Shown: piece after piece, positions 25,083-33,074 of the stretch | Position numbering within the stretch: position 1 is the first letter of the stretch | Layout of the letters: each line of letters starts with the position of its first letter | The notes under the pieces: generated by a model | Told to the model about the DNA's origin: nothing | What the model saw: the letters and a program-made list of their open reading frames with translations, nothing else | Databases searched by the model: none | Program-made: the position numbers and the translations under genes | Source: JALHOP01 sp964484195 | Lineage (GTDB): Bacteria; Myxococcota; XYA12-FULL-58-9; JALHOP01 | DNA length: 64,000 nucleotides | Assembly: GCA_964484195.1 (NCBI GenBank) | Contig: CAZAER010000013.1 | Span: forward strand, 62,001-126,000 | Direction: 5' to 3'

Positions 25083-26126
25083 CTAGGTGCGGGTGATCGT
25101 CGTCGTGATCTGAGTCTGACGTTCCGCGTGCTCGGTCAAGATCTTGATTGCCAGCTTCAGCACCTCGCGCGCCTCGTCGTAGTTCGACTTGGCGTTCTCG
25201 ATGCCTTGCTCGAACACTTCCTGCATCAACTGGTGACGCATGATCTCGATCTTCTTGTCGTCCGCTTCGCGCTGCGGACCCGAGGTCTTGTTGATGTATT
25301 CGCCGAGGCTGTTGATGAGCTGGCCGAGCGCCGGGCCGATGGCCTGACCCACCGGACCCGCCATTGCGAGACCCATTTGGACGACTGCGGCCGCGATAGC
25401 GAACATGAGCTTCATCGCCGCGGCTTCGCGCTCGGCTTGAATCTGCTCTTCGGTCGCCTTGATCTCGTTCTTCTTCGACTCGACCTTGCCCTTTTGCATC
25501 AACGACTTGATTTTGGACGCGAGCTTCGTGTCGATGATGCCGGTCTTCGCCATGGTGGACAGCGCCGTCCACATGAGCGCCGCGTCTTCGCTGCCGGTGC
25601 GGCTGACGTAATCGTCGAGACGCGACTCGAGCTCCGACGGCGAGCGAGTGCTGACGTTGGTGGCGCGCATCGCGCGACTTGCGCCACCGGTGGCTCCGAT
25701 GGTGTTGATGTTGTTGGTCGCCGCGGTGGTGTTGGTTGCGCCGGTCGTGGAGCCGGCACGCAACGTCGACGTCGTGTTCTCGGGGAGCGTCGGTGGGCCA
25801 CCGAAGTCGAGCGCGGCGTTCGCGTTCGTGTCACGTGCGTTGAAGCCGTCGCGCGATTGGATGCCGCGGGAGGTGAGCTCGAGGCCACGCTCGGCGAGCA
25901 CGCGGGTGGCACCAGTCGCGGTTTCGGCGCGGGCGGCGTTGAGCTGAATCTGCGCGCCGGTGCCATTGACGTTGGTCACCTTGCCTTTTTCGCCGGCGAG
26001 CGAGGCGCCGTCGACGACACCATCGCCGTCGGCATCGAGCGCGGAGATGCGATGTTTGCCGTCACGTCGAAGATCGATCGCGAGATTCGTGCTTAGGTTG
26101 CCGCTGATTGCCTGACTGCTGCTCAT
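25083..26126 (-). CDS. Translocator-like helical protein with hydrophobic hairpin and two Ca-loop-like motifs
   Basis: The 347-residue protein has a disordered Asn/Thr-rich first half. It contains two EF-hand-like loops: Asp31-Asp33-Asp35-x-x-x-Asp39 (DADGDGVVD) and Asp99-Asn101-Asn103-x-x-x-Asp107 (DTNANAALD). The second half is a long helix pair flanking a hydrophobic segment at residues about 237-275 (LMFAIAAAVVQMGLAMAGPV). It ends in a charged coiled coil (about 283-340). One hydrophobic segment between amphipathic helices is the layout of minor type III translocators (SctB/YopD). Homology is not proven. GGAG precedes the ATG with good spacing. It belongs to the leftward island with the two SctE-like paralogues. 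Confidence 0.6.
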   Translation of the reverse strand: MSSSQAISGNLSTNLAIDLRRDGKHRISALDADGDGVVDGASLAGEKGKVTNVNGTGAQIQLNAARAETATGATRVLAERGLELTSRGIQSRDGFNARDTNANAALDFGGPPTLPENTTSTLRAGSTTGATNTTAATNNINTIGATGGASRAMRATNVSTRSPSELESRLDDYVSRTGSEDAALMWTALSTMAKTGIIDTKLASKIKSLMQKGKVESKKNEIKATEEQIQAEREAAAMKLMFAIAAAVVQMGLAMAGPVGQAIGPALGQLINSLGEYINKTSGPQREADDKKIEIMRHQLMQEVFEQGIENAKSNYDEAREVLKLAIKILTEHAERQTQITTTITRT

Positions 26127-26160
26127 CGTCTTTTCTCCACCGCTGTATTGCCACCCGGAA

Positions 26161-27633
26161 CTAACGAGCCATTGCCGCCGACATGAGCTGCTGGCGCGTC
26201 GAGAAGGACGCGTTCAGCATTTGGATCACCGACTCGATCATCTGGTTCTTGAGCTCCATGATCGTGTTGATGATCTCGCCGGTCTCTTGCACCTGATTTT
26301 GGTGCTGATCACCCATGAGCTTCCAGCGCTCGGCGTTGTTCTTCTCTTCCTTGGCGTCCAAGATCTTCATCTGCGCTTCGTACTGTGCGACGGCTACGGC
26401 GATCTGCATGACACCGCTCAAGATCGCACCCAGCGGTCCCATGAATGCCGCGAAAATACCGATGATGCTCGCCATCTCGGCGTACTTCTCGACCTTGTCG
26501 GCGTACTTCTGCGCCTCGCGCATCATCTCTTGCGCGCGCTCGATCTTCTTCTTGGCTTCTTCGATGGCCTGCTGCCGCATCTCGCTCGCCAAGGTGTAGA
26601 GCTTGTGCTGCGTCTCGACGTTGGCGTTGGGGTCGTTGATGTTGAGCTTCATGAACTCGGCGAGCAGCTGGTCGGACGACAAGTTGCTCATGTCGACGAG
26701 GGTCAAGCGCGCGCTGCGCTCGCTCGCGTTGTTCAAGGCGCCGCTGCCGCGATTCTGGCGGCCGATCTCCTCGGGTCCAATCGAGATGCGATGCTGGCGC
26801 TCGCGCGCCGCGGGGTTCGACGGGCGAGTGAGAATGTTGCCGTTCGCCGTGCCGACGCCGTTACCGGTGTTGACGTGACCGGTGCCGTTGCCCGTGACTA
26901 CCGGCTCAGCGAGCTCGCCACGCTCGGCCGCCTGCACGACATCGGCTGTCTGATCGATGACGCGCTCGAGACCGCGCTCTTCGATCTGCTCTTCGTCGCG
27001 CGGGTCGAGCCCGGGGACCAGGCGCACGAGCACATTGCGGTTCGCTTCCGAGCGCGCTTCTTCGGTGGTGAGCACCCGTTGCTGCCCGTCGCCTTGCTGC
27101 TGCGAAGCCGCATCGCCACGCGGCAAGCGCATGTTGGGATCGAGCTGCAAGCGCACACCGGCGGGCATGGCGTTCAACGCCGCGGCGGTTTGCACCAGGT
27201 GATTGCCCACCGCGCGATCGATGTTCTGCGCGAAGCTCGCGGCGCTCTCCGACAGACGTGGCGTGAGCTCGATGCGCGGCGCGTTGACCTGAGCGAGCTG
27301 GAGCTCGTCGGTCTTGGGTTGCGTCTTCTCGACCCCGTCGGTCGCGGCGGTGACGCGCGCGCTGCTGCTGCGCGGCTGGACGCTGCTGGTGCTGTCGGCG
27401 TGCCCGGTGCTGCCGACGCCAGCCCGCTGGAGCAGACTCGTGAGACGCGCCGACTCGCTGAGCTCTTGGCCGGCTTCGATGTCGGAGTCGACGCGGCGTG
27501 TGTTGCGACGCGACTCGGTACGGCCGGTTTCGGCGTTGTCGTCGGCCTCGGTGCCGCCGCGCGAGCGCTTCGGGCCATTCAAGGTCGTCTGCACCTTGTT
27601 GCTGCCTTCGCGGTCTGGACGAATGACAACCAT
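26161..27633 (-). CDS. Type III translocator-like protein, paralogue 1
   Basis: The ATG at 27633 has GAGG eight bases upstream; codons before it are not protein-like. The 490-residue product has a disordered first 300 residues. A conserved block at 319-388 (SSDQLLAEFMKLNINDPNAN, then a Lys/Glu coiled coil) is followed by a hydrophobic segment at 388-418 (ASIIGIFAAFMGPLGAILSG) and a C-terminal helix at 453-490 ending STRQQLMSAAMAR. The two blocks flanking the hydrophobic segment are near-identical in pattern to the product of 27854. The architecture (coiled coil, hydrophobic hairpin, amphipathic tail, no signal peptide) matches hydrophobic translocators of type III secretion. Function is inferred. 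Confidence 0.65.
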   Translation of the reverse strand: MVVIRPDREGSNKVQTTLNGPKRSRGGTEADDNAETGRTESRRNTRRVDSDIEAGQELSESARLTSLLQRAGVGSTGHADSTSSVQPRSSSARVTAATDGVEKTQPKTDELQLAQVNAPRIELTPRLSESAASFAQNIDRAVGNHLVQTAAALNAMPAGVRLQLDPNMRLPRGDAASQQQGDGQQRVLTTEEARSEANRNVLVRLVPGLDPRDEEQIEERGLERVIDQTADVVQAAERGELAEPVVTGNGTGHVNTGNGVGTANGNILTRPSNPAARERQHRISIGPEEIGRQNRGSGALNNASERSARLTLVDMSNLSSDQLLAEFMKLNINDPNANVETQHKLYTLASEMRQQAIEEAKKKIERAQEMMREAQKYADKVEKYAEMASIIGIFAAFMGPLGAILSGVMQIAVAVAQYEAQMKILDAKEEKNNAERWKLMGDQHQNQVQETGEIINTIMELKNQMIESVIQMLNASFSTRQQLMSAAMAR

Positions 27634-27793
27634 CTGCGGCCTCGGGCGTAAGGGGTCGTCGGACCCGAAAATCGCCTTATCTACACATACACTGCCCGCC
27701 TTTGGGCTGGTCGCGTTTGGGTGAGGCAAAACGCAAAAACTGCTCGGGCGCGCGTTTACACGGGACCCATCGCGCCTGGTTTAGTTCCAGCGC

Positions 27794-27823
27794 AAAAAGA
27801 AGGGGCGTGCCTTCGCTGCCCCT
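27794..27823 (-). terminator. Intrinsic terminator after the 27854 gene
   Basis: On the minus strand AGGGGC and GCCCCT arms enclose an 11-base loop and are followed by TCTTTTT. It lies 31 bases past the stop of the 27854 gene and separates it from the 26161 gene, so the two paralogues are probably transcribed separately. Confidence 0.7.
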
Positions 27824-27853
27824 CTATTGAGCTAAAATCAGTCGATTTAAGGC

Positions 27854-29338
27854 TTAGCGGGCAACTGAGGCTGCCATGAGCTGCTGACGGCTGGACCAGG
27901 TGGCGTTGGTCATCTGCATCACGGCTTCGATCGTCTGATTCTTCTGTTCCATGATGGTGTTGATGATCTCGGCTTCGTCCTGGATGCGTTCCTGCTCGCG
28001 GTCGGCACGGACGCGGGCCCGGGTCGCGCCCAAGGTCGCTTCTTTGGCGTCGATCATCTTGTCGGCGGCCTTGTAGTTGGCGCCGGCAGAGACGCCCTGC
28101 AACGCGGCGCTCGTGGCCATCATGACGCCCTGGCTGGGCATGGTGATCGCGCCTGACGCGAAGGCCTGCATGGCGATCTGCGGCGTCAGCTGGCGAGCCA
28201 TCTCGTTGATGACGATTTCTTTGGCTGCGTCGGCGCTAAGCTGAACACCCTGTTTCGCAGCCTCATCGATGACAGTTTGGACCGCTACGTTCTGAGCTTC
28301 GGTGCTCAAGCCATTGAAGAGGTTCGTCGCCGCCTGGCGCGAGCTCTGAACGATGGCCTCTTTCATGCCCTCGGTCGACATCTTCGTGGCGGCCTCTTTG
28401 AAGGCCTCCTTGAACGACTCCACCGCAGCCTTGACCGCGGCGTCCGTGGCCGTCTTGCCGGCGGTTTGGATCGCAGTGCTCGCAGCAGCGTTCGCACCGG
28501 CAGCAGCGCCGGCTGCGACGCCGCTCGCCGCTGCACCCGCACCTGCGCTCGCGCTGATCGCGGCGGCACCGAGCGGGGCCGCGGCACCGAAGGTGAAAAT
28601 CGTCAGCACGATGGAGACGACGGTGACGACGACGCTGATCATCTCGGCCTGCTTGGCGTACGCCTCGGCCTCTTTCTTCATCTCGCGCGCGGTCTCGGAC
28701 TTCTTCTTGGCGTCCTCGATGGCCTGCTGACGCATGTTGGTCGAGAACTGGTAGAGCCGGTTGTGCGTCTCGACGTTTTCGTTGGGGTCGTTGATGTTGA
28801 GCTTCAGGAAGGCCGCGAGCAGCTCGTCGGGGCTCAGACCCGAGACACTGCGATTGATGACCAGCTCACCTGCAGTCGGGACGTTGGCGGCGCGCTGACG
28901 CGCGTCGACGACCGCGGAGTCGATGGCGATGCCGAGGTTCTGCGCGAAGGTCTCGGCGGCGACGCGCTGCGTTTCGGTGAGCTGCACGCGCGGCGCGGTG
29001 GCCGGGCGAAGGCGTGTCTCGGCGGTGCCGAAGACCTGCTGATGGCCAGCGAGCTCGTCGACTGCGTTTGTCCGCCCAAGCGGAGCGGCACCGGTCGCGC
29101 CGATGGTGCTGGTGCTACGGCCGGCTTCGCTTTGCGACGTGGTGTTGGGGCGTTCGGTGGCTCGGTCGACGAGCTGGTTGAGACGCGCAGTGGTCTCGCG
29201 CGTGAGGTTTGGCTCACGGGCGTTGACGTCGTTCTCTTGCGTCTGGAGGCGGCGGACCGCGCTGCCTTGCTCGTCGAGCTCGCGCGTCTGGCGTGTACCG
29301 ATACGCTCAGACGGGTTCTGTCGGATGGTCGAGCTCAT
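27854..29338 (-). CDS. Type III translocator-like protein, paralogue 2 (SctE/YopB/SipB-like architecture)
   Basis: This 494-residue protein has a polar head and then a block shared with paralogue 1 (168-230, SPDELLAAFLKLNINDPNEN followed by Lys/Glu coiled coil). A strongly hydrophobic segment at 233-285 follows (MISVVVTVVSIVLTIFTFGA then Ala/Gly-rich). An amphipathic region comes next, with a second weakly hydrophobic stretch at 384-420 (QGVMMATSAALQGVSAGANY), and a C-terminal helix at 457-494 ending SSRQQLMAASVAR. Coiled coil, two hydrophobic segments and helical tail is the layout of SctE translocators that insert pores in host membranes. No signal peptide is present. GAGGA lies five bases before the ATG. 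The neighbouring SycD-like chaperone gene supports the call. Confidence 0.65.
   Translation of the reverse strand: MSSTIRQNPSERIGTRQTRELDEQGSAVRRLQTQENDVNAREPNLTRETTARLNQLVDRATERPNTTSQSEAGRSTSTIGATGAAPLGRTNAVDELAGHQQVFGTAETRLRPATAPRVQLTETQRVAAETFAQNLGIAIDSAVVDARQRAANVPTAGELVINRSVSGLSPDELLAAFLKLNINDPNENVETHNRLYQFSTNMRQQAIEDAKKKSETAREMKKEAEAYAKQAEMISVVVTVVSIVLTIFTFGAAAPLGAAAISASAGAGAAASGVAAGAAAGANAAASTAIQTAGKTATDAAVKAAVESFKEAFKEAATKMSTEGMKEAIVQSSRQAATNLFNGLSTEAQNVAVQTVIDEAAKQGVQLSADAAKEIVINEMARQLTPQIAMQAFASGAITMPSQGVMMATSAALQGVSAGANYKAADKMIDAKEATLGATRARVRADREQERIQDEAEIINTIMEQKNQTIEAVMQMTNATWSSRQQLMAASVAR
29071..29084. repeat. Interspersed palindrome TCCGCC-CA-AGCGGA
   Basis: Copy of the window-wide TCCGCY-NN-AGCGGA element. 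It encodes PLGRT (residues 86-90) of the 27854 protein on the minus strand, the same peptide as the copy at 24149. Confidence 0.55.
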
Positions 29339-29464
29339 GGATTCCTCAAGCGTCGTCGGCGGCTAATCGTAAGAATACACAGAAAGACGCTCCTCTGGTG
29401 GAGCATCGCCGGGGAAACATACACGGGTGCTAGGAAAGTCGGGTCTGGCTGGTTACTGCCAAGC

Positions 29465-30598
29465 CTACGCACCGAACTGTTTGATGAGCACCTGCGCGCG
29501 GTCGGCTATCTGCGCGGCTTCCGGATCTTTCTTAGCGAATTCAAGGCCTTCGCGCACGATCGCGAGACCGTCATCGACGCTTCCAGAGAGGATTTTGCAC
29601 TCTCCACGGTAGACCAATGACATTGGGTCAGAGGGGTCCAAGATGAGCGCCATCTTGTAGTAAAAATCCGCCGCTTCGTATTGCTTGAGGCGCTGCAGGC
29701 AGATGCCGACGAGCTGGTAGTAGCGGCCACTCTGCGGGTCGAGGAAGATCAAGTAGCCCGTAATCTGGATGCATTTCAGGACCTCGCCCATGTCGCAGTA
29801 GCGGCAGGCGATGGCGTAGGCGCCGTCCATCTCGTCTTTGGTGAAGCCGCCCACCTGCGCATACGTGAGCCTACCCTCGGCGACGGCCTTACTGAGCTCC
29901 TGGATGGCGTCGCGCAGCTTGGGATTCTTCTTCATGTCATCCCACGTGATGTCACGCTGCTCGTCCATCGGGACGACGCCGCCGGTGGCGCCAACCCAGT
30001 CCTCACTGGGGAGGTTGACCAGCGCCTGCTGGTTGAGCGCTTCGGTCGCCTCATGGGCGATGCGCTGGCCTTCTTGCATGAGGACGATGCTCGCCGGTCG
30101 CCCACCACCGGCGCTGACGATGGCGCGGGCGCGGGCGATGTAAGGGCGATAGTCCATACGCGGCGTGCCGCGCTCGATCGCTTCCTGCAGCAGGGCCACA
30201 CCCTCTTCGGTGGCGCCCGCCTGGCACAAACACTCGCCGAGAAAGACTTTGCTCGGGACATCGCCTGGGTCGATGTCCATGGCGATGCGGTAGCAGTAAC
30301 CGGCGCGGACAAAGTCTTTGAGCGCGTGCGCACAGGCACCAAGGCCGCGCCAAGCGCTCGCGCGATCGACGTTCATTTGCAGGACGAAGCCGAAGATGAC
30401 CGCCGCGTACGAATATTTCTGCGCCTTGTAGTAGGCGAGCGCGACGTTCTCCATGCCGATGAGCGCGCCTTCGCTGAAGCCGAAGGCCTCGGCGGGATTC
30501 TTGGCGCCGTCACGAATGGATTCGAGGACGTCCTCGAGCGTGCGCTCGGGGATCTTCCCGATGATGTCCAGCTCTTCCTGTGACGGCGTGTAAGCCAT
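29465..30598 (-). CDS. Tandem SycD/LcrH-like TPR chaperone
   Basis: The 377-residue protein contains two similar TPR units. Residues about 30-160 hold AYYKAQKYSYAAVIFGFVLQMN and LGACAHALKDFVRAGYCYRIAMDIDPGD. Residues about 235-370 hold YCDMGEVLKCIQITGYLIFLDP and VGICLQRLKQYEAADFYYKMALILDPSD. Each half has the three-TPR layout and hydrophobic pattern of class II type III secretion chaperones (SycD/LcrH/IpgC), which bind translocators before export. Normal members have about 160 residues, so this looks like a head-to-tail duplication or fusion. It lies between the translocator-like genes and the gene at 30674. AAGG precedes the ATG. Confidence 0.7.
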   Translation of the reverse strand: MAYTPSQEELDIIGKIPERTLEDVLESIRDGAKNPAEAFGFSEGALIGMENVALAYYKAQKYSYAAVIFGFVLQMNVDRASAWRGLGACAHALKDFVRAGYCYRIAMDIDPGDVPSKVFLGECLCQAGATEEGVALLQEAIERGTPRMDYRPYIARARAIVSAGGGRPASIVLMQEGQRIAHEATEALNQQALVNLPSEDWVGATGGVVPMDEQRDITWDDMKKNPKLRDAIQELSKAVAEGRLTYAQVGGFTKDEMDGAYAIACRYCDMGEVLKCIQITGYLIFLDPQSGRYYQLVGICLQRLKQYEAADFYYKMALILDPSDPMSLVYRGECKILSGSVDDGLAIVREGLEFAKKDPEAAQIADRAQVLIKQFGA

Positions 30599-30673
30599 GG
30601 CCTTACCCTATAGCGCAACGCCGATAGGTGGGCCAATCGCGATGACGCCGTGAGACTGTCGCAGTGTCCGCTA

Positions 30674-31861
30674 TTACAGCATGTTGCGGGTAGTGCTGCT
30701 TCTCATTTCGTTCATGACCTTCAAGACGGAGGCCATGAGGTTGTAGAGCTGGTTCGCCTTCTGGTCGAAGTTTTGGAAAGCCGTCGACGCCATCTGGCGC
30801 TTGTTACGGACGGTTTCCTGCATCGACTCGACGTCTTTGATGGTGTCGTTGAGGCCGGCGCGGTCGACGGTCTTGCTCATCGGATAGCCGGCCATGGACG
30901 CGACCTTGCCGTCCGAGCCGAGCGTCGAGAGGTCGAACTTCTGCACCTCGATCGAGATGGTAACCTTCTCGGGATACTTGGCGCCGGCCGCTGCGGCGGA
31001 CAGACGTTGCGAGTCGTCGACGAGCTGCGACAGGTAGTCGGACAGCTTCTCGGCCATGAGGTTGTAGTCTTGCAGACGCTCGAGGAAGTACTTCTTGTCC
31101 TCGTTGGTCGCCTGGATCGACTCGCGGAACACGAAGAAGAGAATCTCCATCGCGTTGGCGCCGATTTGCGTCGACAGCTGGTTGATGTAGTCGGCGGCTC
31201 TGCCGACCATGGCAGCATTCGGGTTCGCTATTGCGGCGCGAACGGCATCGACGGCTTGGTCGAAGCCGGCGCGGTACTGCGCGCTGGTGAGCTTCTGGAG
31301 CGTACCGGCAGCGGTCTCTTTGTTCACCAAGTTGGGGAAACCGCGCTCCGCCATCGCCTTGATGATCTCTTGATCGCCATCGCGCAGCTCGGCGCTGAGG
31401 TGGCCGGTGAACTTGTTCGGATTGCCGGCGCGATCGACGGCATCGGCGGGGACCCACGAGCCACTGGCGGCGTCGAGTCGGAAGCCTTGCGCCTCGAGCG
31501 TCCCCTGCAGGGCGGTGAAGTTGGCGCCGAGCTCGGCCTGAGCCTCGATGACGCCGCGGGCCGTGGTCATGTCGAAGCGTGAGCCGGCGGTGGTGGTGAC
31601 GACGCCGTTCTGGAAGCTTGCGACGCTGGAGTGGGCGGCTGTGGTCGTGCCGCGATCGCCGACTTGGTTCTGCGCGTCGGTGAGTGTTCGACTCGCGCCG
31701 GTGGTGTTGCTTTCGCCCACGCGGGCCGCGCTGCCGGTGCGCGTGGTTTGGCCGGCTTCGGGCGTGCCGCTGCCTTCGGTGACGACGTTGCTGCCATCCG
31801 AGCCCGCGTTGATGCTCTGGGACTGAGCGCCTCTACGTCTAATTCGGTCGCCGCTGCTCAT
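30674..31861 (-). CDS. Helical protein heading the translocator-like island
   Basis: The 395-residue protein starts with a Ser/Thr/Gly-rich head carrying the RRGAQSQSINAGSDGSN stretch. A helical C-terminal half follows, with FFVFRESIQATNEDKKYFLE and KLSDYLSQLVDDSQRLSAAA near residues 235-290. It ends in a long coiled coil (MQETVRNKRQMASTAFQNFD and QLYNLMASVLKVMNEMRSS). No signal peptide or membrane helix is visible. The helical coiled-coil end resembles secreted filament or tip proteins of type III systems in general character, but I recognise no family. It is the most upstream leftward gene of the island; AAGGAG lies upstream of the ATG. Confidence 0.6.
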   Translation of the reverse strand: MSSGDRIRRRGAQSQSINAGSDGSNVVTEGSGTPEAGQTTRTGSAARVGESNTTGASRTLTDAQNQVGDRGTTTAAHSSVASFQNGVVTTTAGSRFDMTTARGVIEAQAELGANFTALQGTLEAQGFRLDAASGSWVPADAVDRAGNPNKFTGHLSAELRDGDQEIIKAMAERGFPNLVNKETAAGTLQKLTSAQYRAGFDQAVDAVRAAIANPNAAMVGRAADYINQLSTQIGANAMEILFFVFRESIQATNEDKKYFLERLQDYNLMAEKLSDYLSQLVDDSQRLSAAAAGAKYPEKVTISIEVQKFDLSTLGSDGKVASMAGYPMSKTVDRAGLNDTIKDVESMQETVRNKRQMASTAFQNFDQKANQLYNLMASVLKVMNEMRSSTTRNML

Positions 31862-32097
31862 TACCCCTGCTCCTTAGACCGTCCGGTGGCGCATGACGGA
31901 CCCTGGCCCTACTTACACATCGCGGTGCGGGCCAGGTTGTTGCAAGTAACCCCAGTTCCGAACCTCTGGCAACGGAAAGCTTGGCTGGTTGCGGCTACAT
32001 GCGTGATCTCTAGTTGCATCGCCGTCTCAAGTGTGGCGGATACAAGCGCGTGGGCAAGCGTCGCGGCGACCCGTACGACCGACTAGAGGGTGACTTG

Positions 32098-32622
32098 GTG
32101 ACGCTCGAGCGCGTCGACGACTTCGAGCGCTTATTCACCGACTTCCAACGCCCCGAGATTTACAGCCTCACCGGCATCAAGAAGCCACCGACGCGGGTCG
32201 ACTTCGACGAAGACGTCAACACCGACCAATCTCTCATCGTTTGGGACGTGGTTCCCGAGGGCGAAAACGAGTCCATCGGCTACGCGATGTATGTCGCCTA
32301 TGACGGTCCGCCATACTTCGCCTTCTTCATGATCTCCGGGAAGGTCGACCTCGACCTCGCGCAAGACGCCGCTCTGCTCATGGTGCACGCGTTCTTCAAG
32401 TTCACCGAAGAGGCACGTTTGCACACCTTCGTGCCCCAGCCCGTCGACGACGAGATCGATGCACGCCTGGTGGAAGCCGGCTTCGACCGTATCGAAGAGC
32501 ACCCCACGGTCGATCTCACCAAAGAAGGCGCCTACGTCATGGAGCGCCATACGTACGAGGCCTACTACGGCGACGAGAACGAAGACGACGAAGAGTCGGC
32601 CGAGCTCGATTTCGACGAGTAG
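32098..32622 (+). CDS. Uncharacterised protein with possible GNAT-like fold
   Basis: The GTG at 32098 follows GAGGGTGA and starts at the first protein-like residues (VTLERVDDFERLF); upstream in-frame codons are Arg/Lys-rich. The 174-residue acidic product has strand-helix segments such as ESIGYAMYVAYDG and YFAFFMISGKVDL, a helix with HAFFKFTEEARLHTFV, and ARLVEAGFDRIE. That pattern is reminiscent of the C-terminal part of GNAT acetyltransferases. The acetyl-CoA loop (R/Q-x-x-G-x-G/A) is not evident. The tail is very acidic. The gene starts 236 bases from the divergent 30674 gene and is followed by speH at 32667, so it may be co-transcribed with the polyamine genes. Confidence 0.5.
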   Translation: MTLERVDDFERLFTDFQRPEIYSLTGIKKPPTRVDFDEDVNTDQSLIVWDVVPEGENESIGYAMYVAYDGPPYFAFFMISGKVDLDLAQDAALLMVHAFFKFTEEARLHTFVPQPVDDEIDARLVEAGFDRIEEHPTVDLTKEGAYVMERHTYEAYYGDENEDDEESAELDFDE

Positions 32623-32666
32623 GGTTTAGAGCCCTTTCGGCCGCCGATCGTGTACGTTCCCCAGCA

Positions 32667-33035
32667 ATGAACCTCTCGGTGGTCGTCGCCACGCTCGAAG
32701 GCTGTTCGTTCGAGCATCTGAACGATCCGGCACACATGCATCGTGTGCTCACCGACGCCGTGTCAGCCGGTAACTTCACCGAGTTGCACCGCCACCTGCA
32801 CGTTTTCGAGCCTCAAGGGCTCACGGGCGCGGTCATCCTCTCCGAGTCGCACATTGCCATTCACACCTGGCCCGAGAACGGCGTGATGTTCATCGACATC
32901 GCCTCGTGCTCCGGCGAGGTCGCGGCGCGCGCCGCTTTCGAGAGCATCTGCCGCAACGTCCCGCATGCGGTCATCAAGCGCGACAATCTGGCGTACGAGT
33001 GCCGCGATCAGAATCTGCGCACGCGCGTAGGCTGA
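32667..33035 (+). CDS. speH: S-adenosylmethionine decarboxylase proenzyme (SpeH type)
   Basis: The 122-residue protein is a class 1B AdoMet decarboxylase. The self-processing site is Glu60-Ser61 (SESHIAIHTWPE), which cleaves to give the pyruvoyl group at Ser61. The catalytic His66 and Cys81 (IDIASCSG) are in place. It makes decarboxylated AdoMet, the aminopropyl donor for polyamine synthesis. It is followed by a gene of unknown function and a BpsA-like aminopropyltransferase, so the three probably form a polyamine operon. Length is typical. Confidence 0.93.
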   Translation: MNLSVVVATLEGCSFEHLNDPAHMHRVLTDAVSAGNFTELHRHLHVFEPQGLTGAVILSESHIAIHTWPENGVMFIDIASCSGEVAARAAFESICRNVPHAVIKRDNLAYECRDQNLRTRVG

Positions 33036-33074
33036 TTGTTTGCACCGAGAATTCCTGCTTTCTACGACCCCACG

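Noticed and set aside
26221..27651. Plus-strand 476-codon frame opposite translocator-like gene 26161
   Set aside because: Leu/Val/Arg-rich antisense shadow of a gene with strong coding signal and ribosome-binding site.
31862..32097. Sigma54 or ECF promoter pair between divergent genes 30674 and 32098
   Set aside because: GGAACT and GTGTAA-like words occur upstream of several island genes, but spacing is inconsistent; not enough to call promoters.
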